Source: Pontibacter populi
GTDB lineage: Bacteria; Bacteroidota; Bacteroidia; Cytophagales; Hymenobacteraceae
NCBI RefSeq assembly: GCF_019336435.1
Contig: NZ_JAHWXQ010000005.1
Location: 124,001-188,000, forward strand
Reading direction: 5' to 3'
Length of the DNA: 64,000 bases
In this document: positions 32,887-41,683 of the stretch, piece after piece
Position numbering within the stretch: position 1 is the first letter of the stretch
Layout: every line of letters begins with the position of its first letter
Notes under the pieces: generated by a model
What the model was told of the DNA's origin: nothing
Seen by the model: only the letters and a program-made list of their open reading frames with translations
Database searches by the model: none
Program-made: the position numbers and the translations under genes

Positions 32887-34263
32887 TTACAGATAATACG
32901 TTTCGCCCATCTGAGCTATAGTTACCGGGAATTTTAATTTGTCTCTTATTTGCATGCGCAGTGCCTCGCTGGCCTGTGCCTCGCCGTGGTTCAGGAAAAC
33001 CTGCAACGGAGTATGTTTAATATTCTGCAACCACCAGAGCAAATCATCCCGGTCGCCGTGTGCAGACATGGAGCTTATCTGCCTTACTTCAGCATGAACC
33101 TTATAGTAGGCACCGTGTATCTTTATCTCATCAGCTCCGCCGATTAGTAAACTACCCCGTGTGCCCGGCGCCTGAAAACCAACCAGCAGTACTGTGTTTT
33201 TTGCATCGCCGAGCAAGCGCTCCAGGTAATACAACACACGACCGCCGGTTACCATGCCACTGCCTGCAATTACAATTTTAGGTCCGTGTGTATCCAGTAC
33301 ATGCTGGGTATGCTCAAATTTGCGGATAATGTGAACATTGCGCATCATGGTTTCGCATTCGGTGCGGGTCAGGTTGTGCCACTCGTGGTAATGCAGGTAC
33401 AGGTCCGACACATCTATGCCCATGGGTGTATCGAGGTAGACCGGTATAGGTGGGATGCTCTTATCTTCTTTAAGCGTATTCAGCAGCAGAAGCAGTTCCT
33501 GGGCACGTTCCACCGCAAAACTTGGTATAACCAGCACACCGCCTTTATCATAGGTATGTGTTACAATCTCTGCAAGTTCGGCATAAGGAGACACGTCACT
33601 ATGCAACCTGTCGCCGTAGGTCGATTCCATGATCACGTAATCCGCTTCACGGAGCCTAGCCGGCGGGTCCATTAACAACGGCTGGCGCTGGCCTACATCT
33701 CCTGAAAATACAAAGGTGCGCCCCTGGCATTTCAGCTCCACTATAGCTGAGCCCAGTATGTGTCCACTATTATGGAAACGGAATTTAAAGTCTTCGTTTA
33801 TGATCACCCACTCGCCATAGTTGTGTGTATCAAATAAGGGCATGGTACGGGCTACATCATCTAAGTTATAAAGCGGTTTGGCCGGATGGTGGATGGAATA
33901 GCCGCCACGGTTTGCTTCTTCGGCGTCTTCCATTTGTATGCGGGCACTGTCGTTGAGAATGATGCGTGTTATATCGCGGGTGGGCTCTGTGGCATAAATG
34001 GGGCCGTCGTAGCCACTTTTTACAAGCACGGGCAGGTAGCCGCAATGGTCCAGGTGGCCGTGGGTCAGGATGATCGCATCCAGGTCTTCCAGTTTAAGGG
34101 CAGGTTTTTGCCAGTTTAAGAGTCGCAGCTGTTTTAACCCCTGAAACAAACCGCAATCGATAAGGACCTGGTGTTTTGCTGTTTTTAGATGAATTTTAGA
34201 ACCGGTAACAGTGCCGGCACCACCCAGGAATGTAAGCTGAATTGGAGAGGGATCTTGTTGCAT
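32887..34263 (-). CDS. MBL-fold metallohydrolase, beta-CASP RNA-processing type
   Basis: A 458-residue beta-lactamase-fold nuclease of the CPSF/YSH1-like group. The metal site is HGHLDH (68-73), GHILGSA (His about 167), SGDVG (Asp about 190) and a late His in NHGEAQASE. The beta-CASP cap (about 215-370) contains ESTYGDR and IVIAGSGMVTGGR, and the RMMBL motif appears as ISSMSAHGDRDDL. Family members are RNA endo/exonucleases; bacterial homologues of this subgroup have unproven RNA targets. All metal ligands are present. It is probably monocistronic. Confidence 0.92.
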   Translation of the reverse strand: MQQDPSPIQLTFLGGAGTVTGSKIHLKTAKHQVLIDCGLFQGLKQLRLLNWQKPALKLEDLDAIILTHGHLDHCGYLPVLVKSGYDGPIYATEPTRDITRIILNDSARIQMEDAEEANRGGYSIHHPAKPLYNLDDVARTMPLFDTHNYGEWVIINEDFKFRFHNSGHILGSAIVELKCQGRTFVFSGDVGQRQPLLMDPPARLREADYVIMESTYGDRLHSDVSPYAELAEIVTHTYDKGGVLVIPSFAVERAQELLLLLNTLKEDKSIPPIPVYLDTPMGIDVSDLYLHYHEWHNLTRTECETMMRNVHIIRKFEHTQHVLDTHGPKIVIAGSGMVTGGRVLYYLERLLGDAKNTVLLVGFQAPGTRGSLLIGGADEIKIHGAYYKVHAEVRQISSMSAHGDRDDLLWWLQNIKHTPLQVFLNHGEAQASEALRMQIRDKLKFPVTIAQMGETYYL

Positions 34264-34493
34264 GAGTGTTTAGTTACGAAACTATACCCGGCAATCCAGG
34301 CCCGGGCTATACCTGCAGGCTAACGAACTATTATATCATGGGTAATCCACTAAATGAAAGATGTATGTTGCTCTACCTAAGGTAGAAATTATTGTAGTGA
34401 TTAGCTACTTTATAGTTGAGGCAGGGCTAAAAACAAAGATGACCTGCAACTATGGATTACAGGTGATCTTTGATCAGGGTTTTAATCTTACTA

Positions 34494-35099
34494 CTAGAAA
34501 GTTCGGCCACTGCCTGGCAGGTATATCTGCAGGCCAAGGCTAAGAGAAAGTCCGGTAGATGAATCGTTGCTTACATCGATATTGGCATTACTTCGGATCA
34601 GGTTCAGCATTCCTTCGAGGGCTACATTGGATGCCACAAAATGTGCATAGCCAGCACTTACCCCATATACAGCATCAAAAATGGCATCCCCTTCACTATC
34701 TTCAAAAGAGCTGCCGGCAAAACCTACAACTGCTTCTCCAAACCAACGGTGTGTCGGAGCTGCGCCTTCCGGGAAATAGTAGCGAACAAACGGTGTTAAC
34801 CCATATCTGAAATCTTCGCCGCCATCATAGGCTACAAAGCCTAGCTGTACCTGCGCTCCAATGGCTGCATTATCGGATATAAAATAGCCTGCTCTTGGGT
34901 TAATATCCAACGTAAAGGTTTCTGATTTAAAGTTATGGCCAATGTTTGCGATACTGGCTCCAATTATCCAGTTGCCTTTAGCAACGGCATCGCCGGCTAC
35001 AGGCGCAGTTGTTTGCGGCCTGGTTATTTGCTCATCCTGTGCTGATGCGGCGAAATGAAACGATACGATAAATATCAGGAGTGTAAATAATCTTTTCAT
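34494..35099 (-). CDS. Small outer-membrane beta-barrel protein
   Basis: A 201-residue exported protein with a signal peptide (1-20, cleavage after ASAQ) and about eight amphipathic beta strands (for example INPRAGYFISDNAAIGAQVQLGF; WFGEAVVGFAG). This is the size and shape of the OmpW/OMP_b-brl 8-stranded porin-like group. The C terminus (LSLGLQIYLPGSGRTF) ends in Phe, a typical outer-membrane assembly signal. No specific ligand can be inferred. It is monocistronic. Confidence 0.82.
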   Translation of the reverse strand: MKRLFTLLIFIVSFHFAASAQDEQITRPQTTAPVAGDAVAKGNWIIGASIANIGHNFKSETFTLDINPRAGYFISDNAAIGAQVQLGFVAYDGGEDFRYGLTPFVRYYFPEGAAPTHRWFGEAVVGFAGSSFEDSEGDAIFDAVYGVSAGYAHFVASNVALEGMLNLIRSNANIDVSNDSSTGLSLSLGLQIYLPGSGRTF

Positions 35100-35286
35100 A
35101 GCTTATGGTTTAAAGTTGTGCAAATAATTCAAGATAAAATCACCTTAATATTAACGTTTACAGGATGTTATAGTTTAAACATTGACTTGTATTAATAAGG
35201 TATAGCCTAAATAATGGTGCAACTATAGACAAGCGCAGCTTCACGTTTTATCACAGGCACGAGAATTATTAGGCTGATAGCAGGCA

Positions 35287-35322
35287 AAAAAAAGAGACAC
35301 ATACTATAGTGTCTCTTTTTTG
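35287..35322 (-). terminator. Hairpin terminator after DUF983 gene
   Basis: AAAAAGAGACAC pairs with GTGTCTCTTTTT across an ATACTATA loop, three bases from the stop codon. Confidence 0.88.
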
Positions 35323-35324
35323 TA

Positions 35325-35732
35325 TTAACTCTTATTGTTTTCTAATGTACAGGGACCTTTATACCGGATAAAGATATGTATCCAGATGCTGCGTGACAGC
35401 CTGAAGTTTATAGGCAGCAGTGCTATTACTGAAACGATCAGAGCTACGATCATCATTGGTAGGGTTACTTCCTCGACCAACATGCTTAACAGAATCCAGA
35501 CGCCGATGAAAATGGCTGTGCTAAAACCGTAGCTTACAAACATGGCACCATAGTAGTAACCCGTTTCCGGCTCAAAATACTGCCCGCAGCAACTGCACTT
35601 TTCATTCATTTCAGCAAACTTGCTCACATTATAAAGCGTGCCTTTCGGAAACATATCTCCCTCATGGCAGCGCGGGCATTTCGTATTCAGTATACTATAA
35701 AAAGATGAGTCTTTCCAGGCCATAACATTCAT
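35325..35732 (-). CDS. DUF983 zinc-ribbon membrane protein
   Basis: A 135-residue protein of the DUF983 family. A zinc ribbon at the N terminus (CPRCHEGDMFP and CSCCGQYFEPETGYYYGA) is followed by two membrane helices (about 65-85 and 90-110) and the conserved LPINFRLSRSIWIHIFIRY tail. The function of the family is unknown. An internal ATG at 35,723 (MAWKDSSFYS) is an equally possible start. Confidence 0.88.
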   Translation of the reverse strand: MNVMAWKDSSFYSILNTKCPRCHEGDMFPKGTLYNVSKFAEMNEKCSCCGQYFEPETGYYYGAMFVSYGFSTAIFIGVWILLSMLVEEVTLPMMIVALIVSVIALLPINFRLSRSIWIHIFIRYKGPCTLENNKS

Positions 35733-35817
35733 TAATTTACTTCATACAAAGTTACCCAGATCTTTGCTAAGAACCACTGTACATAAATGACCAAATACTG
35801 TACAATTTTGCTATAAG

Positions 35818-36696
35818 CTATAGATTCTCTTTTCGGAATTGTTCTGGTGTATAGTTCGTCTTCTTTTTGAAGAACCTGAAGAAGTACGCATTATCAAAAT
35901 AACCCAGCTCGGTGGCCACCTGCGAAATGGTAAGATCAGAATGTACCAGCAATCTTTTGGCCTCCAGTATAACTCTGTCGTGAATGAGATCTGTTATTGT
36001 TTTGCCTAGCACCCGTTTACTGTATTCATTAAGCTGTTTTGGTGTGGTGTGTAATTTATCGGCGTAAAAGCTGACAGGCTTGTGTTCTTTATAGTTTTCC
36101 TCGATCAGGTTTTGCAACACTTCTACCTGCGACAGCATACCGACAGGTAGCTGCTGTTCCTGCTTTTCTGATTTGTACAGACGTGATAACTGAAGTAACA
36201 GAATATCGAGGTAATTACGAATAATGGCATCGGCGTATAGTTGTTGCGCTGCCAGTTCTATTTCAATGCTGTGAAGTATAGTTTTAAGTGATGCCCAATC
36301 TTTAGCAGAGAGCTGTAACATTGGCTTATGCATCAATCCATGGAAAAATGGGAAACTATAAAGCTTGTGGTGCGAAAAATCGAGAAGGTAAAAAGAGGGG
36401 GTAAAGAAAACTATAAAGCCATCGGTTTCCGGGCTAAGCTGCCAGCTATGTAACTGGCCCGGAGTTAAAAAGAAAGTGGAGCCCGGCTCTACCGGATACG
36501 TTTCAAAATCGATGGTGTGAGTGCCGGCACCTTGTGTAACAAATAACAGCATGTAGAAATCGTGTTTGTGCGGTTTCTGAATAAAAGCATGCTCCTGCAG
36601 ATGCTGCGCAAAAGATTTCATATAAAAATACCGTTCCTGCTGGCTGGAGGCATTAAAATCTTTGATCTGGTAAATGGGTAGGTTAGCTTCAGGCAT
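35818..36696 (-). CDS. AraC family transcriptional regulator
   Basis: A 292-residue regulator. The N-terminal cupin sensor includes KHDFYMLLFVTQGAGTHTID and PGSTFFLTPGQLHSW (about 43-85). The C-terminal AraC domain (about 190-290) has PVSFYADKLHTTPKQLNEY and LTISQVATELGYFDNAYFFRFFKKK, both helix-turn-helices being intact. It is 36 bases downstream of the FUSC transporter gene on the same strand, so it may be co-transcribed with it. The ligand is unknown. Confidence 0.9.
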   Translation of the reverse strand: MPEANLPIYQIKDFNASSQQERYFYMKSFAQHLQEHAFIQKPHKHDFYMLLFVTQGAGTHTIDFETYPVEPGSTFFLTPGQLHSWQLSPETDGFIVFFTPSFYLLDFSHHKLYSFPFFHGLMHKPMLQLSAKDWASLKTILHSIEIELAAQQLYADAIIRNYLDILLLQLSRLYKSEKQEQQLPVGMLSQVEVLQNLIEENYKEHKPVSFYADKLHTTPKQLNEYSKRVLGKTITDLIHDRVILEAKRLLVHSDLTISQVATELGYFDNAYFFRFFKKKTNYTPEQFRKENL

Positions 36697-36732
36697 TATA
36701 TTTATGTACCGCTACAATCAATTTACAAACGC

Positions 36733-37818
36733 TTACTTTACCGGCTGAGGTACTGCTTTTTTGCTTTGGCGTTCTGTTTCAGCAACTATACGGCTCAGGT
36801 CAGTTAATATACTTCCTACATCGCGCAGCATTTCAGGAGTGGGTATGGTTTGCAAAGCTTCCAGGCATTTGGCCTGCTCTTTTCTGGCACTTTCTATTGC
36901 GTCCCATAGTTGAAAAAGAGATGTATCGGTGGCTTTTACACTTACCTTGGCATACAATACAATACAGGCTGATGTTGCCACCATAGCCGAAGTTAGTTGC
37001 TGTGTAAATTCCTGTTCCAGCCACGTAAGTTTGCTGTGCTGCAGATCATCCAGTCCACGTCTTATGCCCCTGATTTGAACTATAATATGGTCCAGTTTGC
37101 GAATTGTTACAGCCAGCCTGCTTAGCCTGGTTCGTTTATTGGTAAGGAAGAAGTTGTATTTGAGGCTTTGCTCGGCAAGTTTTAAGGTATCCTGACATTT
37201 CTGATATTCCTTTCTCAGGGCATTCACTTCGCAGCGGCCTGTTTTCCGGTGTGTGGCTGTATAGTCAAGCAGCACGGTAAGGCTGACCAGGGTTTTAGCA
37301 GCCGTGTTGCCAAGATTTGCGATACAGGTTTCAACATCTGGGATGGCATTTTGAGGGACGATGACAGCATTGATGATAACGGCAATAGCGGAGCCGATAA
37401 TAGTTTCGGTAATGCGGTCGAAGGCGTAGCCCTGGTTAAAGTGCCCGAAGGCCAGTACCAGCAAGGAACTGATTGCTACCTGCGAAATAATCTGCGGGTT
37501 CATGCGGAGCGCTTTCGAAATGCCCATCCCCAGCAGGATAACTATAAAGATAGAGATCGCATTAACCTCAAACCAATGACCGATGAGCATGCTCAGCAGC
37601 ACGCCTCCAATAATACCTATAATGCGTTGTGTCGCTTTATCAACAGAATCGGCCACGGTGACCTGCACGGTAAGAATAGCTGCAATGGCAGCAAAATAAG
37701 GATACTCGGCATGTAGCAGATTAGTAGCTACAAACCAAGAGAGCGATCCTGCCAGGGCCGTTTTAATGATCTGCAGAGTAAGCCCGAAACGTTCCAGTTG
37801 TTCAATTCGCTTGTGCAA
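36733..37818 (-). CDS. FUSC-family (aromatic-acid-exporter-like) membrane protein
   Basis: A 361-residue protein with six membrane helices in residues 15-160 (TALAGSLSWFVATNLL; YFAAIAAILTVQVTV; GGVLLSMLIGHWF; FIVILLGMGI; ISSLLVLAFG; GSAIAVIINAVIVP) and a helical cytoplasmic C-terminal half. This is the half-length form of the FUSC/aromatic acid exporter family. No membrane-fusion partner is encoded nearby. An AraC regulator gene follows closely. The substrate is unknown. Confidence 0.85.
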   Translation of the reverse strand: MHKRIEQLERFGLTLQIIKTALAGSLSWFVATNLLHAEYPYFAAIAAILTVQVTVADSVDKATQRIIGIIGGVLLSMLIGHWFEVNAISIFIVILLGMGISKALRMNPQIISQVAISSLLVLAFGHFNQGYAFDRITETIIGSAIAVIINAVIVPQNAIPDVETCIANLGNTAAKTLVSLTVLLDYTATHRKTGRCEVNALRKEYQKCQDTLKLAEQSLKYNFFLTNKRTRLSRLAVTIRKLDHIIVQIRGIRRGLDDLQHSKLTWLEQEFTQQLTSAMVATSACIVLYAKVSVKATDTSLFQLWDAIESARKEQAKCLEALQTIPTPEMLRDVGSILTDLSRIVAETERQSKKAVPQPVK

Positions 37819-37904
37819 ATCCGGTTTTATAGTTGATGATCGTTGAATGTATAGTTAAAAGTAATAGGAAAGGTTTAATGTTATGAAATAAATCGGTTTT
37901 CTGC

Positions 37905-40808
37905 TTACCTCGCACAGATGCCTTTGTAAGGACAGTACTCGCAAATATCAGGGTCCTGCGTTTTGCGGATCGGTTCGTTCGGATTCAGCATGTCTCTGAT
38001 AATACCGGTCAGCAGTTCTTCTGAAGCAACTATAAAATCCTTCGGCTGACCATCTTCTCCCACAAAATTAAACTCCGACGACAGCACGTTCTCATCTATA
38101 TTCCGGAACGAAATGATGCCTGACTTGGCTACTATAGTCGCCGGATCAACCTGCGAGAAGTTACTAACTATAGTTTGGGGTGCTTCGCGTAACTGCCGTT
38201 GCAGAATGTACTGGTACAGCCATAGTTGGCGCGGCTTATCTAAATCCTTGGTTTTGGATGACGGTGCTCGCAGGTCATCGGTTTTTACACGGAGTTTGTT
38301 CTGTTCTACTTTCCCGGTCTTATAGTCGATCACGCGAATTTCGTGGCCTGTCATGTCGATGCGGTCGGCTTTACCGGCTATGGTTACCTCCAGCAGTTCA
38401 TCGTCCAGCTGCACCTGTAGTTTCGCTGTAAGTGAATCTTCTAAACGGAGGATATAAAGTGGTAGTTCGCTGGAGTGTTTGAGCTTGTTCAGATACTTTT
38501 CCAGTACTTCTATGGCCACTTTCAGCAACAGGTAATTCAGGCCGCGCTCGGTACTGGCGCTACGGGTAGCCTGGTTAAACGCAAGTTTGGTTTGACCCGG
38601 TAATTCGAGCAACATCTGGTCTATGCTTTCGGCAACTATAGGCTGGCCGCTCAGGGCAAATGGCTTGAAGAAATCTTCCAGCACCTGATGCACTACGGTA
38701 CCAAACTGCGCTGCATCCACCTGTTCTTCTACTTCATCTGCTTCCTGCATTTTCGCAATCCTGCTGAAGTAGTATTTAAGGGAACAATTAATATAAGTGT
38801 TCAGGCTGGAAGGGTAGAGGCCGCGCTGCAGATCGCGCTTTATCTGTTCCAGCGTAGCAGCATCTTTCTGTATAACAATGTCCTCGTCGTATTCCTTGGT
38901 ATCGGTCTGCTCTACTATAGCTGTCAGGTCACGGAACGTAATATTGCGGTTGCGCAGGGCCAAATCGTTTTGGAGCTGCAGGATAAAGCGGCTTTTCTCA
39001 CCCGAACCATAGGTATCAGAAGGTAACACATAGAGTAGATTCACCCGCTTGGCGCGCTGCAGCAATCGGTAAAAATTGTAAGCCATGGCGCCTTCATTCT
39101 CCGCATACGTAGGCAGGCCGAACTCTTTCAGCACATCGTACGGCATCAGCGAGTTATGCTTCTTAGGTGCCGGCAAGGCGTTTTCGTTTACCGATAGGAT
39201 GATCAGGTTTTCAAAGTCCAGCGCACGGGTCTCGAGCATACCCATGATCTGCACATCTGAAATAGGTTCACCGCTGAACGGTAATCGTGTCTGGCCTATC
39301 AGTTCGTATAAAAACTTCCGGAAACTACGCACCGAAATCTTCTGCTCACGACAATCGAAGATGGTATCGAGGCGCTTGATGATGATGTAGAAGGTGTAAA
39401 GGTACTCTGTCTCGATGGTGTTGTGGCCGTGCGTGTAAACCTGGCGCAGCAGCTCGATCAGGTCGTACATGGCAACTATAATATCGTCGCAATCGCGCCA
39501 CGTACGGAACAACGTTTCGAACAGCGGGTGATGCTGGCCCAGTTCCAACAATTCCTGTGCCGTGATCAGCACCTTGTTCTCTGCAACTATAGTATCCAAC
39601 ACCTGCTGTATCAGCCCATGAAACTGAGCCTGGTCTGCTTGCTCGTTCAGGTATAGTTCGTACCGACGTATGAACGGGTGTGTGAGCAGTTTGCTGACCG
39701 ACAAATGGTGGTACTGGTAAACCTTATAGCCACTTTCCTGTAACTGGTTTACGCCGGTTAAATGCACATCAAACAGCAGATCCACGAGGTTAAAGAGGGG
39801 AGTGCCCTTAAAGCTCAGACCCATGGTGACGTTATAGTTGGGCACATCATCCGGGATAGAATGCAGCACCGGCAACAGCAGCGTTTCGTCTGGCAGCACG
39901 ATAGCAACCTGTGCGTGTTTGTCCTGTTGGCGAATTTCCTGTAACAACTGCCCGGCCAGTTTGCCCTGCATACTGGCGTTGGCAACCCCAATCACATTTA
40001 TAGTTTTCGCATCGGTCAGCAGCATGTTCTGTTGCCAACGCCATTCAGGTAGTTTCCAGGTATTTTTGTATTTGCGCAGAAAGCTGCCCGCTCTGTTGGC
40101 TGTGCCTTCTTCCATGTAAAAATCATCGCTGTCGAACAGTACTTCGGCCTTGTTATGCTTAAGGAGTGCTTTAATAATTTTCTCCTCCGATTTGGTAAGC
40201 GCATTCAGGCCGATAAAGATGAACTGGTGGCAGGTGTTTTCCTGAACTATAGTTTCGATCTCGTTTGCCACCCTGCGGTAGGCCATACCGGTATAGGCCT
40301 GCCTGTTGTTGTGCAGATGCTGCTGCAGGTTATGGTATGTTTTCTCGATGTTCGCCCACAAACTAAAATACTTGCGCATGTCCTGCGACATGGTCCAGCC
40401 CAGGTTACGCGGTTCCCAGCGTTCCAGCGCCTTTGCTTCGCTCAGGTAATCAAACAGCTTCCCGGTATCTACCATATTCTGGTCCATCCGGCTGAAGTCG
40501 TCGAGCAAGGTACCGGCCCAGGTTACAAACTGGTCGAAATCCAGTGTCGGGTCCTGCTCGCGCATCAGGTCGTATAGTTCGAGCTGCAGGTTAATCGGCT
40601 CTACTACATCCACCTTCGCCATTTTGCAGATAAAGTCCTCCATCGAAAGCACATCCGGTGACCAGATTGGCTCTACAGCAGCCTGTGCCAGCGCATTTTT
40701 AAAGAAAAAGCTCGCTCTGCGCGATGGCAGCACGATGCATAGCTCGCTGATGTTCTCTTTATACTTCTCGTAAATGTATTTCGCGGTTAGCTCCAGGAAA
40801 GTCTGCAC
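37905..40808 (-). CDS. AddB/RexB-like PD-(D/E)XK nuclease with iron-sulfur cysteines
   Basis: A 967-residue partner of an AddAB-type double-strand-break resection enzyme. The N terminus is an inactivated helicase fold (IVLPSRRASFFFKNAL stands where a Walker motif would be). The nuclease domain (about 660-967) has GKADRIDM and VIDYKTGK (Asp and Asp-Tyr-Lys, about 815-835). One Cys in TYINCSLKYYF (about 674) and three in CEYCPYKGIC near the C terminus form the 4-Cys set that holds a [4Fe-4S] cluster in AddB. The AddA-like helicase is encoded 870 bases upstream on the same strand, separated by a VOC gene and a palindromic island. Confidence 0.88.
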   Translation of the reverse strand: MQTFLELTAKYIYEKYKENISELCIVLPSRRASFFFKNALAQAAVEPIWSPDVLSMEDFICKMAKVDVVEPINLQLELYDLMREQDPTLDFDQFVTWAGTLLDDFSRMDQNMVDTGKLFDYLSEAKALERWEPRNLGWTMSQDMRKYFSLWANIEKTYHNLQQHLHNNRQAYTGMAYRRVANEIETIVQENTCHQFIFIGLNALTKSEEKIIKALLKHNKAEVLFDSDDFYMEEGTANRAGSFLRKYKNTWKLPEWRWQQNMLLTDAKTINVIGVANASMQGKLAGQLLQEIRQQDKHAQVAIVLPDETLLLPVLHSIPDDVPNYNVTMGLSFKGTPLFNLVDLLFDVHLTGVNQLQESGYKVYQYHHLSVSKLLTHPFIRRYELYLNEQADQAQFHGLIQQVLDTIVAENKVLITAQELLELGQHHPLFETLFRTWRDCDDIIVAMYDLIELLRQVYTHGHNTIETEYLYTFYIIIKRLDTIFDCREQKISVRSFRKFLYELIGQTRLPFSGEPISDVQIMGMLETRALDFENLIILSVNENALPAPKKHNSLMPYDVLKEFGLPTYAENEGAMAYNFYRLLQRAKRVNLLYVLPSDTYGSGEKSRFILQLQNDLALRNRNITFRDLTAIVEQTDTKEYDEDIVIQKDAATLEQIKRDLQRGLYPSSLNTYINCSLKYYFSRIAKMQEADEVEEQVDAAQFGTVVHQVLEDFFKPFALSGQPIVAESIDQMLLELPGQTKLAFNQATRSASTERGLNYLLLKVAIEVLEKYLNKLKHSSELPLYILRLEDSLTAKLQVQLDDELLEVTIAGKADRIDMTGHEIRVIDYKTGKVEQNKLRVKTDDLRAPSSKTKDLDKPRQLWLYQYILQRQLREAPQTIVSNFSQVDPATIVAKSGIISFRNIDENVLSSEFNFVGEDGQPKDFIVASEELLTGIIRDMLNPNEPIRKTQDPDICEYCPYKGICAR

Positions 40809-40820
40809 TGGCTTAATTTT

Positions 40821-40852
40821 GAATAACTGAATAATTGAATGAGTGAATGGGG
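40821..40852. repeat. Four-unit 8-bp degenerate tandem repeat (GAATNANT)
   Basis: GAATAACT, GAATAATT, GAATGAGT and GAATGGGG fill almost the whole gap between the VOC and addB-like genes. Confidence 0.7.
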
Positions 40853-40858
40853 AAGCTC

Positions 40859-41287
40859 TTAATGGATGCTTTCAGTGTTGCCACTGGCATCCAGCGGCAG
40901 AAACGGGTTGTAGGCGATCTCCCATAAATTATCATCCGGGTCGGCGATGTAGCTACTATAGCCACCCCAGAATACTTTTTCAGGTTGCTTAAGAACGCGT
41001 ACACCTTTTGCTTCCAGGGATGCAACTAACTCATCTACTTCTTTTTCGGAGCGGACATTGTGCGCCAGCGAAAAGCCACGGAAGCCTTTACCGTCGGCAG
41101 GTACGCCTGCATCATCAGCTAAAGACTCCTGTGGGAAAAGGGCCAGTTGAATGCCGTTCAGCTGAAAGAAAAGGATACTCTCGTTACTGGTTTCCAAGGG
41201 CTTCCAGCCAAAGGTGTTGATATAGAAATCACGTGACCGTTGCAGGTTCTTAACTCCTAAGGTTATAAGTGTAATGCGTTGTTCCAT
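40859..41287 (-). CDS. VOC family (glyoxalase-like) protein
   Basis: A 142-residue vicinal-oxygen-chelate protein with the paired beta-alpha-beta-beta-beta units: VKNLQRSRDFYINTFGWKP at the start and FWGGYSSYIADPDDNLWEIAYNPF at about 107-130. Such proteins include lyases, dioxygenases and antibiotic-binding proteins; the substrate cannot be told from sequence. It is inserted between the addA-like and addB-like genes on the same strand, with no evident link to their function. Confidence 0.88.
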   Translation of the reverse strand: MEQRITLITLGVKNLQRSRDFYINTFGWKPLETSNESILFFQLNGIQLALFPQESLADDAGVPADGKGFRGFSLAHNVRSEKEVDELVASLEAKGVRVLKQPEKVFWGGYSSYIADPDDNLWEIAYNPFLPLDASGNTESIH

Positions 41288-41290
41288 GTT

Positions 41291-41683
41291 ACCTCCCCCT
41301 AACCCCCTCCTAAAAACAGGAGGGGAACTGGTTTATAGTTTAGTTATTACTTTTAAAGTTCTACTATTAATGGCGCGAGCGTCTTCGCTCGTGACTTTTA
41401 TTGCGGAGCCTCTGGCCCCCTTTTATTTTAAAACGCTCATTCGGACATCCTTGTCCGAATGCACTCTGTCGGGGATTTCCTAATCCCCGTGTAGCAAGTA
41501 ACGCGGACTAGGAAGTCCGCAGCAGAATTGGTTTCGGACAAGGATGTCCGAAACAGCAAAATCAAATTCTTAATCCCACCGGGCCAAAGTTCCAACTATA
41601 GTTCGACACGAGCGTGGAGGCTCGCGCCATAAACTATTTAATTCTCCTTCCCCTGTTTTTAGGGGAAGGCTGGGATGGGGTTT
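41291..41683. repeat. Nested palindromic repeat island
   Basis: A noncoding stretch of about 390 bases built as nested inverted repeats centred near 41,495. The outermost pair is CCCCTCCT-AAAAAC-AGGAGGGG at 41,304-41,325 and a related CCTAAAAACAGG-type hairpin (read on the minus strand) near 41,640-41,683. Next is a 25-base imperfect inverted pair at 41,371-41,395 and 41,605-41,629. Inside are a 20-base exact inverted pair at 41,440-41,459 and 41,533-41,552, and central hairpins at 41,470-41,489 and 41,503-41,520. The four inner hairpins have loops TCCT, TCCT, AGGA, AGGA in order. No gene is encoded. A full AACTATAGTT copy lies at 41,594. Confidence 0.85.

Noticed and set aside
41371..41629. 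The 25-base inverted pair as terminal repeats of an insertion sequence or MITE
   Set aside because: No transposase and no target-site duplication was visible, and the repeats are nested several layers deep, so a simple MITE does not fit; kept only as an unclassified island.
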